From: Halorientalis persicus
GTDB taxonomy: Archaea > Halobacteriota > Halobacteria > Halobacteriales > Haloarculaceae
Assembly: GCF_900110215.1 (NCBI RefSeq)
Contig: NZ_FOCX01000024.1
Location: forward strand, 1-63,064
DNA length: 63,064 nt
Direction of reading: 5' to 3'
The notes under the pieces: model-generated
What the model was told of the DNA's origin: nothing
The model's database searches: none
What the model saw: only the letters and a program-made list of their open reading frames with translations
Position numbers and translations under genes: made by a program
Part shown: piece after piece, positions 51,943 to 59,824 of the stretch
Position numbering within the stretch: the first letter of the stretch is position 1
How the letters are laid out: each line of letters opens with the position of its first letter

Positions 51943-52385
51943 CGGAACTCACCCTCCCAGTGGCCCATACCTCGTTGTCGTTCCGGGCGCTGGCGGGGTC
52001 GGGAATCCGATGGTCGACGGGCGGTATCTGGACCGCGTCCGGCTCCCTGATTGCTCCCACTCGCGGCCTCGGTTGGTCGGGGCCCGACGTACATCGGTTT
52101 TCGCGCTTGACTTCGCTCCGTGACGACCTCCCGATGGAGCATCGTACAGAGCTCCATGACGCTCTTGGCGAGGTCGAACGCCGCTGCTCGCGACCGGAGG
52201 TCGTGCTGACTGAAGAGGATCGTCCCATCGGCTCGATCGATCCGGACCAGCCAGTCCGAGGGTTGCTGGACGTGGCAAAGGACGGATTTCGAGAACTCGT
52301 AGGCGAACACGAAATGGTCGTCATCTGTTCGGCGTTGCAACCACCAGTTGTCGGGAGCGATCTCGCTGTTGCTCTCAGAACTCAT
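51939..52385 (-). CDS. Hypothetical haloarchaeal protein
   Basis: 148 residues from the ATG at 52385. A beta-rich N-terminus (WWLQRRTDDDHFVFAYEFSK, WLVRIDRADGTILFSQHD) is followed by an Arg/Gly/Pro-rich tail. Not recognised. First gene of a pair with the DUF6166-like copy 2; preceded by hairpin H. Confidence 0.55.
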   Translation of the reverse strand: MSSESNSEIAPDNWWLQRRTDDDHFVFAYEFSKSVLCHVQQPSDWLVRIDRADGTILFSQHDLRSRAAAFDLAKSVMELCTMLHREVVTERSQARKPMYVGPRPTEAASGSNQGAGRGPDTARRPSDSRPRQRPERQRGMGHWEGEFR

Positions 52386-52407
52386 CGGTAATCCGGGACG
52401 AATGTGT

Positions 52408-52430
52408 CGTCCCGCACCCCTTGCGGGACG
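52408..52430 (-). promoter_or_regulatory. Leader hairpin H
   Basis: Minus strand: GTTGTTGTT, stem CGTCCCGC / GCGGGACG (8 pairs), loop AAGGGGT. 22 bases before the ATG at 52385. Confidence 0.75.
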
Positions 52431-52484
52431 AACAACAACACCAGCGCTCACATCGTCGGGACTTCGTCGCCACCGTCGGCAACG

Positions 52485-52497
52485 TATTTAGTTATAG
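52485..52497 (+). promoter_or_regulatory. TATA-like box for the Mrr-like gene
   Basis: TATTTAGTTATA about 25-35 bases before the ATG at 52523, for a leaderless transcript. Confidence 0.5.
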
Positions 52498-52522
52498 CAA
52501 GATACTATCCAATTACATTCGG

Positions 52523-53887
52523 ATGGCTGTACTGGACGACCTCTCGGGATTCGAGTTCGAGGACTTGATGGAGGACGTCTTCCGCAACCTCGGCTACGAA
52601 AACGTCCGCCAGGCAGAGCGGACGGCCGACGAGGGGCGTGACGTCATCATGGAGGAGGTCGTCGACGGCACGCGACGGGCGATCATCGTCGAGTGTAAGC
52701 ACACCGGGACGGTCGGCCGGCCGGTCGTCCAGAAGCTGCACTCGGCCATCGCGACGTTCGACTTCGACGGTCCAAAGCGTGGGATGGTCGCCACCACTGG
52801 TCGATTTACGAACCCTGCCGAGGAGTACGCTGACCGGCTCCAGCGGAACGACGATCCCTATCCCATCGAGCTGATCGACGGCGAGGACCTTCGGGAGATC
52901 GCCGACGAAATCGGTCTCGATCTCTACAACGGGCGCATCGAGATCCTCTGTGACGAGACGCTCCGACCGTACGATCCGGCGGCGGATGTCGACGCACCTG
53001 TCCAGGAGGCGTTCCGCGACATCGAGAACATTGAGACCGCGGATCTGCCGGTGCCGCACTCGCAAGTGACGTTCCGACCGGTGGTTGCGATCACCGCCGA
53101 CACGAACGCTGTCTTCGAAACCTCAGTCGGTGTCATCCATCAGATTAACGACCGCACACAGTTCGTTGTCCACGCTGAGCGCGGCCATCCGAAGGTGGCC
53201 GACGACGAAGTCGCGACGCTGGTCACCGAGAACTTCCACGCGACGGTCCCCCTCGATACCGGGCAGTTTACCGAGGTATTCGCCGACGTCGACGAACGAC
53301 GGTTCGGCCAGACCCAAACGGAGTACAAGGAGTGGGCTGTTGACCGCCTCCAGGATTACCACACGACAACGGTGACCTACACCGGCGACAATAACGTTAC
53401 GTACAACAAGACGTGTGAGCCGAATCTCTCGGACATCTCAGTGCAATCGATTGAGCCGGTGTATCTACCTGAGGTTCGGCAGACGACAGAGATACTGGAG
53501 TACTCGTATCCGTACGAATACTATGCTGCTGGCCCCTCACGGGTCACTCTGGAGGACGGCATCCATCGCTGCGTCCACTGCGAGACGAGCGGCGTCGACG
53601 AGACGTACACCTACTGTCCGAACTGCGGGGCGATCGCCTGCGACACCCACATCAAGACCGAACGGCTCGAAGGGGAGCCGGTCTGTACCGGCTGTGCGGT
53701 GACCGAACGGTTCGCGCTGAAGACGAAGTACTTCTACGACGAGGAGAACCTCGAGGCGTTCCGCAAGGAGTACGCCGAGATGCCGATCCACGAGAAGGCG
53801 ATGGAGAACAAGCTGCTTGCTGGCGGGAGCGTGGTTGCGACGCTGCTGCTCGTCGTCGGACTACTCGTGATCGGCGGCATCATCTAA
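52523..53887 (+). CDS. Mrr-like restriction endonuclease with zinc ribbon and membrane anchor
   Basis: 454 residues. The N-terminus has GFEFEDLMEDVFRNLGYENV, ADEGRDVIM and AIIVECKHTG, the (G)xD...ExK core of Mrr-type endonucleases; residues ~50-120 complete that fold. A central beta region (about 190-340) follows. At about 350-410, CVHCETS, YCPNCGAIACDTH and CTGCAV form a double zinc ribbon. The last 25 residues (LLAGGSVVATLLLVVGLLVI) are one membrane helix. A membrane-anchored nuclease could act on incoming DNA. It has its own promoter and is the only plus-strand gene in this part. Start chosen from the TATA distance. Confidence 0.75.
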   Translation: MAVLDDLSGFEFEDLMEDVFRNLGYENVRQAERTADEGRDVIMEEVVDGTRRAIIVECKHTGTVGRPVVQKLHSAIATFDFDGPKRGMVATTGRFTNPAEEYADRLQRNDDPYPIELIDGEDLREIADEIGLDLYNGRIEILCDETLRPYDPAADVDAPVQEAFRDIENIETADLPVPHSQVTFRPVVAITADTNAVFETSVGVIHQINDRTQFVVHAERGHPKVADDEVATLVTENFHATVPLDTGQFTEVFADVDERRFGQTQTEYKEWAVDRLQDYHTTTVTYTGDNNVTYNKTCEPNLSDISVQSIEPVYLPEVRQTTEILEYSYPYEYYAAGPSRVTLEDGIHRCVHCETSGVDETYTYCPNCGAIACDTHIKTERLEGEPVCTGCAVTERFALKTKYFYDEENLEAFRKEYAEMPIHEKAMENKLLAGGSVVATLLLVVGLLVIGGII

Positions 53888-53923
53888 CCCGTCGCAATTT
53901 TCCGCCAGACTGCGGGGTTGGTG

Positions 53924-54874
53924 TTACGAGACACCGTACTGCTCTTTGAGTGTCATATATTCGTCCTTCTTTGGGAGGATGACTGGCTGATCATCTGTTC
54001 TGTCGAAGTTACCCTGAAGTGGCCGATACAACGCTTTCACAGTGGGTTCCAGGTCGTACCACCGTGCGGTCTCGACGAGTGTCTCCTGATCGATGTCCTC
54101 CGCCTCGATCAGCAGCATCGAATAACTGACGCGCCGGGATCCGCTATCCAGAAGGAGCGTATGACACACGACTTCAGCAGGCGTTAGCTCCTCGTCCGGC
54201 GCATACCAGAACGGTGGCTCGCCGGCGAGGAAAAACTGTAGACCATACGCTGTAAACCGACCCAGTCCGGTCATCTCCCAGTCCGGAGCTGCTTGGAGTG
54301 CGTCCGTATCCTCGTCGGTCTGCAGGCGAACGAGTGCTCGCTTCGGATCGCACCACGCGATCGTGGCACTGGGAGCGATGTCCCGGACTCGTGCTCGATG
54401 TTCGTGCTCTACGGTAGCCCGGGCGAACGCCAACAGCGGCGAGACTTCGTCATGAAGGGCGTACTTCGAATCGGATCTGGAGAGTAGTGCTCGGTGCTTG
54501 AGCGGTGATAACGCGCTGTGGACACCTTGTCGAGTGATTCCGAGCCGGTCTGCGATATCAGCGATGTGTCGTGGTCTATCGAGATACCAACACACGCGGA
54601 GTGTGGCTGGGGAGAGCAGTTCCGTCCAATCTACGTGGCTGAACTCCGACTGCAGCGTTCGATACGCTTCGGTAACTGGATGTTCCGCGATGCGGACACG
54701 ACGCTGATTGCTGGACCCACGGGTTTCTGTGAGCAATCCCGCTGCGAGCAATTCGTCGAGTACGTCGTACAGATGTTCTCGTGAATATCCGGTTTCGGTC
54801 GCGAGTTCCGCCGGTGCTGCTTCACGGCCGGTACTCAGCGCGTCAAGCACGGCAAGTCCGGCCTTCGAAATCAT
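53924..54874 (-). CDS. Transcription regulator with two winged helices
   Basis: 316 residues. The first wHTH (KAGLAVLDALSTGREAAPAE...YDVLDELLAAGLLTETRGSS) and the second (LSPATLRVCWYLDRPRHIAD...ALSPLKHRALLSRSDSKYAL) both have clear recognition helices. The remaining 150 residues are a sensor-like domain (FWYAPDEELTPAEVVCHTLL). It resembles haloarchaeal ArsR/MarR-type regulators. It has its own TATA box (54897-54906) and no leader hairpin. Confidence 0.7.
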   Translation of the reverse strand: MISKAGLAVLDALSTGREAAPAELATETGYSREHLYDVLDELLAAGLLTETRGSSNQRRVRIAEHPVTEAYRTLQSEFSHVDWTELLSPATLRVCWYLDRPRHIADIADRLGITRQGVHSALSPLKHRALLSRSDSKYALHDEVSPLLAFARATVEHEHRARVRDIAPSATIAWCDPKRALVRLQTDEDTDALQAAPDWEMTGLGRFTAYGLQFFLAGEPPFWYAPDEELTPAEVVCHTLLLDSGSRRVSYSMLLIEAEDIDQETLVETARWYDLEPTVKALYRPLQGNFDRTDDQPVILPKKDEYMTLKEQYGVS

Positions 54875-54896
54875 CTGGGTCTTTCTAAACCCTAAC

Positions 54897-54906
54897 TATA
54901 TAAATA
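54897..54906 (-). promoter_or_regulatory. TATA-like box of the two-wHTH regulator
   Basis: TATATAAATA on the plus strand (TATTTATATA on the minus strand) about 23-32 bases before the ATG at 54874. Confidence 0.55.
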
Positions 54907-54918
54907 CGATTTGGGATT

Positions 54919-55503
54919 TTACTTGACGACTGCTTCGTCCCGGACCAGTTCTGCGAGCGCGTCCTCGAGGGACCCGTGGAATTGCCAGCTCGCCTGCTCG
55001 AAGGCCTCGTCGGTCGGGCCGTCCCAGCGGGGGAACGCGGAGTGACCGCTCACTTTGACTGTCCACTCGGTCGGCTCGTCGAACGGGTTCTCCGTCGGGA
55101 GTTCCACGACGTAGAGGTATTCCTCGTCGCCGTGGATGCCATCGGCCGGATTCTCGACGCCGTGGCCCAGCAGGAACAGCGGCTGGTCGAGATGCTCCAT
55201 ATTGGACGGCTCAAGGAGATCCGCTGGCTGAGCCGCGTCGATCGTTCGCTCTGGGTCGCCATCCAGGTAGAGGTCGACCGTCGAGAGCTTGTCGAGGAAC
55301 ACGAACGTCGCGGCCGTGTAACCCGGTCCGCGCTCGGCACGGGTCGCATCGAGCAGCTCTTTCAGTTGTGCGAGATCCCGGAGGACGCTCCCGGGGTACC
55401 CGTCCGAATGCCGGTACACCTGCGCGACGCGGTCGGAGCTGCCATCTGTCTCACCGGTCTGTTCGACTCGTTGGACGAATCGGAGTTGGCTCCGTGTCGA
55501 CAT
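54919..55503 (-). CDS. Hypothetical haloarchaeal protein
   Basis: 194 residues from the ATG at 55503. Alpha/beta with HSDGYPGSVLRDLAQLKELL, AATFVFLDKLSTVDLYLDGD and EEYLYVVELPTENPFDEPTE; the HSDGYP segment recurs in haloarchaeal plasmid proteins of unknown function. Preceded by hairpin I. Confidence 0.6.
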   Translation of the reverse strand: MSTRSQLRFVQRVEQTGETDGSSDRVAQVYRHSDGYPGSVLRDLAQLKELLDATRAERGPGYTAATFVFLDKLSTVDLYLDGDPERTIDAAQPADLLEPSNMEHLDQPLFLLGHGVENPADGIHGDEEYLYVVELPTENPFDEPTEWTVKVSGHSAFPRWDGPTDEAFEQASWQFHGSLEDALAELVRDEAVVK

Positions 55504-55523
55504 CGGTACTCGCCGGCGCGTGT

Positions 55524-55546
55524 GCGCCGGCACCCATCGCCGGCGC
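55524..55546 (-). promoter_or_regulatory. Leader hairpin I
   Basis: Minus strand: GTTGTTTCA, stem GCGCCGGC / GCCGGCGC (8 pairs), loop GATGGGT. 20 bases before the ATG at 55503. Identical in stem and loop to hairpin K. Confidence 0.75.
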
Positions 55547-55585
55547 TGAAACAACACCACACAGTCGTAGCGGGATTGCAATCCG

Positions 55586-55981
55586 CTACGCGAGATGTGA
55601 CACCTCGTCTGGTTCCTCCACGTCGTCGAATTCACCACGCTCGACCGGCTCCCAATCCTCCCCAGGTGCTGGACTCCACCAGTCGATCTCATAGGCACCC
55701 GGTGCACCGAGGATTTTTGCCCGTGCCGAGCCGTCAGGCAGGTCGCGACGGAGCTTCTCGTCGACGTGAAGGTTCCACGTCGAGTCGGTGTCGAAGCACG
55801 CGAGCACAGCCTCCTCGTAGCCACGGTTTTCTCGGGACTCTCGGAGGACGACCTGCGTGTTACAGTTCTTGCAGAACACTCCCTCGAAGGGAATGTGGGT
55901 GAACACTTCCTGCCCGCAGACGGGGCACCAGAGGAACTCGAACAGTGCCTCGCTGTGTCGCTCGAGTACTTCAAGACTCAT
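55586..55981 (-). CDS. Small zinc-ribbon protein
   Basis: 131 residues from the ATG at 55981. CPVCGQEVFTHIPFEGVFCK followed by NCNTQV is a four-Cys zinc ribbon near the N-terminus; the rest is beta-rich (STWNLHVDEKLRRDLPDGSA). Not recognised beyond a haloarchaeal plasmid family. Confidence 0.6.
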   Translation of the reverse strand: MSLEVLERHSEALFEFLWCPVCGQEVFTHIPFEGVFCKNCNTQVVLRESRENRGYEEAVLACFDTDSTWNLHVDEKLRRDLPDGSARAKILGAPGAYEIDWWSPAPGEDWEPVERGEFDDVEEPDEVSHLA

Positions 55982-55990
55982 TGTTGGGCC

Positions 55991-56029
55991 GACCCGGTTC
56001 GACCGGGTCACTCTCTCCGCCCCGGCGGA
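55991..56029 (-). promoter_or_regulatory. Leader hairpin J, double
   Basis: Minus strand: GTTTTT, then stem TCCGCC / GGCGGA (56016-56029) with a 2-4 base loop. A second perfect hairpin, GACCCGG / CCGGGTC (55991-56009, loop TCGAA), lies between it and the ATG at 55981. Confidence 0.6.
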
Positions 56030-56053
56030 AAAACACCCTGTGTGCGTACGTTC

Positions 56054-56419
56054 TCAGCGTTCAGGGCCGTAGACGATGCGCGAGGGGGCTTCGTACCCAC
56101 AGTCCGGACAGTCGTACCAGCGCTGTACCTTTGCTCCATCAGCTGTCTTCTCACCGACGAGGACGTCGTCGTTCGGATACTCCGGACAGCTCAGTTCGGG
56201 CGCTGGCCGCTCCCGAAGTGCATCTCGGAACGGCGTCGCCTCCTTCGTCTCAAAGCCTCGCGACCAGATCGGGTAGCTGTCGACGAGGATCGCCCCGCGC
56301 CACTTGTACCGGTATGAGTCCGGAGCCCGGTGTAGAACAGCTCGCGCTCCAGTCTCGGTGTTTCGATACGCGAATGTTGGTGTACGACTCTCCCGAGACC
56401 AGTTTGTGATTCTGGGCAT
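56054..56419 (-). CDS. Small zinc-binding hypothetical protein
   Basis: 121 residues. A Trp/Tyr-rich beta region (YRNTETGARAVLHRAPDSYR, YKWRGAILVDSY) and a C-terminal CPDCGYEA pair with an earlier Cys. It starts six bases after the upstream gene stop, so it needs no separate leader, and indeed has no hairpin. Confidence 0.55.
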   Translation of the reverse strand: MPRITNWSRESRTPTFAYRNTETGARAVLHRAPDSYRYKWRGAILVDSYPIWSRGFETKEATPFRDALRERPAPELSCPEYPNDDVLVGEKTADGAKVQRWYDCPDCGYEAPSRIVYGPER

Positions 56420-56425
56420 TGTCAG

Positions 56426-56926
56426 TCAGAAGTGGACGTCTGCGGGGACAATCCAGAGTGTCTGGCTGTCTTCCTCTTCCTCGAGGACACGATCGAGCTG
56501 ATCGCGGTGGCGAATCCCTATCGCGTGCTGGTCGTACATCGGGATTGATGGTCCCTCGTAGGCGCCGACCTGATGGAAGGCGTGTCGGGCGAGATCCTCG
56601 TCGCGCATGATCGCCTCGTCGCTGAGCTCGTCGAGTGCCTCCTTCGCGCGGTCGAGATTCCGCTGAAACTCCTCTTTCGTGGCCTTCCAAGCCCGGTCGA
56701 GCAGTTCACCCCCCTCCTCTGAATTGATGGGTGCTGCCGTCGGTAGGTCTCCCCAGCGAGCCTTCCCGGCGACCGTCGTATCCTCTTCGTCGAAGGTACA
56801 GTAGTAGTCAAACACGGCGCAGCCGTGGGGGTTCGCCCCGACGAGACGGTCGAAGACTGCTTTCCCTTCGACCAGGGCGTCGTGCCGTGTCGGTGCCTCG
56901 ACTAACGCGTAGATGACCATATGCAT
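56426..56926 (-). CDS. Hypothetical haloarchaeal protein
   Basis: 166 residues. An N-terminal strand-helix (MHMVIYALVEAPTRHDALVE) and a long helix (AWKATKEEFQRNLDRAKEAL) are visible. It ends TLWIVPADVHF; a similar LWIVPA occurs in the gene at 60564-61433, hinting at a shared fold. Function unknown. Preceded by hairpin K. Confidence 0.55.
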   Translation of the reverse strand: MHMVIYALVEAPTRHDALVEGKAVFDRLVGANPHGCAVFDYYCTFDEEDTTVAGKARWGDLPTAAPINSEEGGELLDRAWKATKEEFQRNLDRAKEALDELSDEAIMRDEDLARHAFHQVGAYEGPSIPMYDQHAIGIRHRDQLDRVLEEEEDSQTLWIVPADVHF

Positions 56927-56983
56927 CTTTGTTCACCTCGGAGCGCCGACTCACCGGACACTGCTCGGCTTTGTCTGCTCGGT

Positions 56984-57006
56984 GCGCCGGCACCCATCGC
57001 CGGCGC
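56984..57006 (-). promoter_or_regulatory. Leader hairpin K
   Basis: Minus strand: GTTTTTTCGA, stem GCGCCGGC / GCCGGCGC, loop GATGGGT. 57 bases before the ATG at 56926. Confidence 0.7.
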
Positions 57007-57035
57007 TCGAAAAAACTCGCTTTGAGCGACCGGGT

Positions 57036-57458
57036 TCAGGAGTCGCGTGTCCGCTCGACGGTGATCGTCAGGTCGCCCGACTCGTAGTCGGCCTCGAAGT
57101 CGACGCTGAACGCGTCGGAGTCGTAGGCGGCGTGGTAGGCACGGTGCAGTTCGAGCGATCCGGTCGCCTTGAAGTGGAAGAACGCAGCTGAGGTGTAGGG
57201 CTTGCTCTGGGTTTCGACCTGCGTCTCGACAGAGGCCGGGAGAGCGATTTGTGGTGTGTCCGTGTCGATACTCGCAGCGAACGCCTTCGCTTCCTCGACG
57301 GTCGCCTGCGAATGTGCGGGCGTCTCGCCGGTGAGCACGTTCACCGGTGTCTCGGTATCGTCGGTGAATAGGACATCGTGGAAGGTGCGCGTCCCGAGGA
57401 CTGCGTCGGGACCTAGTTCGCAATCGTGGAATGGGTCGTCGTCTGGTTTCTCGGGCAT
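57036..57458 (-). CDS. Hypothetical haloarchaeal protein
   Basis: 140 residues, not recognised. A mid-region with ETPAHSQATVEEAKAFAASI and a beta-rich C-terminus (FSVDFEADYESGDLTITVER). Preceded by the weak hairpin L. Confidence 0.55.
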   Translation of the reverse strand: MPEKPDDDPFHDCELGPDAVLGTRTFHDVLFTDDTETPVNVLTGETPAHSQATVEEAKAFAASIDTDTPQIALPASVETQVETQSKPYTSAAFFHFKATGSLELHRAYHAAYDSDAFSVDFEADYESGDLTITVERTRDS

Positions 57459-57489
57459 CCAATCACGAGCCTACGGTAGGGCTCAGTCC

Positions 57490-57504
57490 TTTCTGCCCCA
57501 GAAA
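57490..57504 (-). promoter_or_regulatory. Leader hairpin L (weak)
   Basis: Minus strand: stem TTTCT / AGAAA with loop GGGGC. AT-rich stem, but the G-rich loop and position (31 bases before the ATG at 57458) match the family. Confidence 0.35.
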
Positions 57505-57532
57505 AACACCATCTGCTTCGACGCAAATCGGT

Positions 57533-58195
57533 CTACGAGCGGCTGAGTGTCGCGTCCGGAGACGGTACTTCACCGCTCGGGATGCGCAACTCCTGCCGCT
57601 TCCCGACCCACTCGCCGAGTTTTTGCTTGAGGTACTGGCGAGCAGTCGACTGGGTGAACACACCCTTGTCGACCATATCGCCGACGACGTCCTTCAGCGC
57701 CCGGAACTGCCCCTTCAGATGGCCGTCGCCGACCGGCTCGCCGTCGTGCCACCGAACGGTCGCGAGCGCCCCGTTCCCGACCGTCTCACCGTGGTCGATT
57801 GTCTCCGAGTCGTACTGCAGCCCGAACCACAGCGTCCGGTAGGCAGTCACCTCGAACGACGTCGACACCACGAAGAACGCCTCGTGGTGGAGATAGTCGA
57901 GATGGTCAGCGACGATCTCGTCGAGGGTGAGCCCGGTGGCGCGGGGCTTCGGTTCGACGACCGTCGACGGGCGGTCTTCGCCGGCGAGGTAGCCGTCGAC
58001 GGCTTCTGCCTCGAGGCCATCGGCCAGTTCCGCCAGTAGCTGTTTCGCCCACTTGGAGTCGGTGTCGTCGCCACCGAACGGCGACTCAGCCGAAATCCGG
58101 TGTTTGAGCTTCAGGTTCGCAGCGCCCCAATGAGAGTAGTGAAGCGTATACTGTCCGTCTGTGCGTTCGTACGCAACGAGTGCGCGGTGACCCAT
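57533..58195 (-). CDS. DUF6735-like haloarchaeal protein
   Basis: 220 residues from the ATG at 58195. MGHRALVAYERTDGQYTLHY then SHWGAANLKLKHRI is the hallmark start of this haloarchaeal family; later come DHLDYLHHEAFFVVSTSFEV and a C-terminal helix. Function unknown. It is common on haloarchaeal plasmids and proviruses. Preceded by hairpin M. Confidence 0.65.
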   Translation of the reverse strand: MGHRALVAYERTDGQYTLHYSHWGAANLKLKHRISAESPFGGDDTDSKWAKQLLAELADGLEAEAVDGYLAGEDRPSTVVEPKPRATGLTLDEIVADHLDYLHHEAFFVVSTSFEVTAYRTLWFGLQYDSETIDHGETVGNGALATVRWHDGEPVGDGHLKGQFRALKDVVGDMVDKGVFTQSTARQYLKQKLGEWVGKRQELRIPSGEVPSPDATLSRS

Positions 58196-58231
58196 TTGAA
58201 TAATCACCTCGCAGGGCGTCCCACGACTGGA

Positions 58232-58257
58232 TCGCCCCGCACCCCTCCGGGGGGCGA
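58232..58257 (-). promoter_or_regulatory. Leader hairpin M (DUF6735-like gene)
   Basis: Minus strand: GAGTTGTT, stem TCGCCCC / GGGGCGA (7 pairs), loop CCGGAGGGGTGC. 36 bases before the ATG. Confidence 0.75.
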
Positions 58258-58263
58258 ACAACT

Positions 58264-58644
58264 CTACTCGTCGATCGGTTCGGGGGAATTGAGGTCTGCG
58301 TGGAGGACTTCGCAGTCGCGAACGACGTACCGCTTCGCCAGCACTGGGAAGCGACACTTCGTGAACCCCGCTGTCTGGATGTCGAGTTCCTCGTCGGCTT
58401 CGAGGTGGTCGGCGAGTTCTCGCAAGAATTCGTGGGTCACGATGCCGCCCTCGTAGTCCGGGAGGCCGTTCTCCCGCGCCTCGTACACTTCGAAGTCATC
58501 GTACCCCCAGATGGTGAGTTCGCCCTTGTCGGTGACCTCCCAGTCGAGCGTCCCGAAGCAGTAGCTCTCACAGAGCTCGCGGACTGCCTGTGGATCCGAT
58601 ACGATCGCGCCGGTTGACGTCGTCGCAGCTTGTAGTGTCGCCAT
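58264..58644 (-). CDS. Hypothetical haloarchaeal protein
   Basis: 126 residues, not recognised. Contains CESYCFGTLDWEVTDKGELT and FEVYEARENGLPDYEGGIVT, alpha/beta. Preceded by hairpin N. Confidence 0.55.
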   Translation of the reverse strand: MATLQAATTSTGAIVSDPQAVRELCESYCFGTLDWEVTDKGELTIWGYDDFEVYEARENGLPDYEGGIVTHEFLRELADHLEADEELDIQTAGFTKCRFPVLAKRYVVRDCEVLHADLNSPEPIDE

Positions 58645-58661
58645 GTCTGGACTCGCGGGAA

Positions 58662-58683
58662 GCCCCGCATCCCTCTTGGGGGC
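58662..58683 (-). promoter_or_regulatory. Leader hairpin N
   Basis: Minus strand: GTTTATC, stem GCCCC / GGGGC, loop CAAGAGGGATGC. 17 bases before the ATG at 58644. Confidence 0.65.
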
Positions 58684-58729
58684 GATAAACCGACACTGGA
58701 AGTGCCCCTGTCGTCGACGCCGATGACGA

Positions 58730-58918
58730 TCAGTCGTCTGTTGGGGCGTCTGTCTCGCTTCCGTCCTCTGGTCGCGTGAGTAGGCTCACTTCTTCCAGGA
58801 GGTCTCTTGCAGTCTCGACTCGCTCTCGATCTGCGTCGTCCAACCGGTCGACGTCGAGCCGGCTGAGATTGCTGAGCACACAATGCATCCGGTAGCCCTG
58901 TTCGACTTGCTGATTCAT
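58730..58918 (-). CDS. Small helical protein
   Basis: 62 residues: MNQQVEQGYRMHCVLSNLSR then a charged helix (DADRERVETARDLLEEVSLL) and an acidic tail. Not recognised. Hairpin O ends six bases before its ATG. Confidence 0.55.
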   Translation of the reverse strand: MNQQVEQGYRMHCVLSNLSRLDVDRLDDADRERVETARDLLEEVSLLTRPEDGSETDAPTDD

Positions 58919-58923
58919 CGGTA

Positions 58924-58945
58924 GCGCCTCACCACTCGCCGGCGC
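58924..58945 (-). promoter_or_regulatory. Leader hairpin O
   Basis: Minus strand: GTCTTTCT, stem GCGCC / GGCGC, loop GGCGAGTGGTGA. Five bases before the ATG at 58918. Confidence 0.6.
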
Positions 58946-58978
58946 AGAAAGACTCCTTACGAGACTGTTGTCGGCGCA

Positions 58979-59119
58979 TCAGCGTCGCCACCAGTGCTCG
59001 TCGCACCGCGTTGCCGCCAGGAGGTCACTCTCCCACCCGTCGTCCAGCATCGTGTCCGGGATGTGGGATGCCTCGCCGGTCGGCCGTAGTTTTGCAAAGT
59101 CAGAATATCGGTCGTACAT
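58979..59119 (-). CDS. 46-residue small protein
   Basis: A short frame reading MYDRYSDFAKLRPTGEASHI and ending in EHWWRR. Its acidic, aromatic composition is that of real haloarchaeal proteins, whereas the overlapping 75-codon frame at 58957-59184 is Arg/Thr-rich and looks non-coding. Function unknown. The rest of the 336-base gap (58919-59255) holds hairpin O and the promoter of the next gene. Confidence 0.45.
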   Translation of the reverse strand: MYDRYSDFAKLRPTGEASHIPDTMLDDGWESDLLAATRCDEHWWRR

Positions 59120-59210
59120 CGGTTGGTGCATAACTTCTGTCGGTATCGCATTTCAACGTCCGGACGCCTTCGCTCGCATCCCACTCTTGATTATGCGAGA
59201 CAGTACAAAC

Positions 59211-59216
59211 ATATAT
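59211..59216 (+). promoter_or_regulatory. TATA-like box for the HTH/DUF6516-like pair
   Basis: ATATAT in ACATATATCAG, about 40 bases before the ATG at 59256. Confidence 0.4.
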
Positions 59217-59255
59217 CAGAGCAGGGCGCGAACACTGTCCCAAGAGGTGCCAACC

Positions 59256-59807
59256 ATGACCGAATCCTCGCGAGATGGGGTCCAATCGTGGACTGAGTCG
59301 ATGAGCGCCCGCGACCGCATTCGGGCGGTCGCCGAGTCACTTCGCGAACCCCGCTCAGTTAACTGGATCAGCGAGCAGGCCGACGCCGCCTGGAGCACGA
59401 CCAACGAGGAACTTCAGGATCTCGTCGACCAGGGCCAGTTGCGTCGCGTCGAGGCCGGCGAGACCACGCGCTACCAGCCGGACTACACGCGCCTGCTCTT
59501 CGAGGAGATCCGCACGCTCATCGAGGAAAATACCCGCGAGGAGCTGCGGAGTGAATTGGCCGCGATTACCGAGGAGATCGAGGAGTGGCAGGCGACCTAC
59601 GACGTCGAGACGTGGGAGGAGCTCGAACAGTCGCTCGCCGACGGCGACCTCGCAAGTGCGGAGCTCCGGGACCGCCGCGACGTCATCGCGTTCTGGCGCG
59701 AGAACGAGGAGGATCGCCGCCTCATCAAGCACGCACTGGAACTCTACTCTGACGTTGAAGCCGCCCGCGAGCAGATGACCGACATGGCTGACCGCGCCAC
59801 GAGCTAA
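59256..59807 (+). CDS. Winged-helix protein, possible antitoxin
   Basis: 183 residues from the ATG at 59256. RIRAVAESLREPRSVNWISE then QADAAWSTTNEELQDLVDQG and QLRRVEAGETTRYQPDYTRL form a wHTH with wing. The rest is a long charged helix or coiled coil (EELRSELAAITEEIEEWQAT). The pattern is that of a haloarchaeal HTH family often paired with a small downstream gene. The next gene begins 18 bases after its stop. Confidence 0.65.
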   Translation: MTESSRDGVQSWTESMSARDRIRAVAESLREPRSVNWISEQADAAWSTTNEELQDLVDQGQLRRVEAGETTRYQPDYTRLLFEEIRTLIEENTREELRSELAAITEEIEEWQATYDVETWEELEQSLADGDLASAELRDRRDVIAFWRENEEDRRLIKHALELYSDVEAAREQMTDMADRATS

Positions 59808-59824
59808 TCCTTCTCTCTCACAGA

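Noticed and set aside
58957-59184. 75-codon minus-strand frame upstream of the wHTH gene
   Set aside because: Arg/Thr-rich composition typical of a shadow frame; the 46-residue frame in the same place is more credible.
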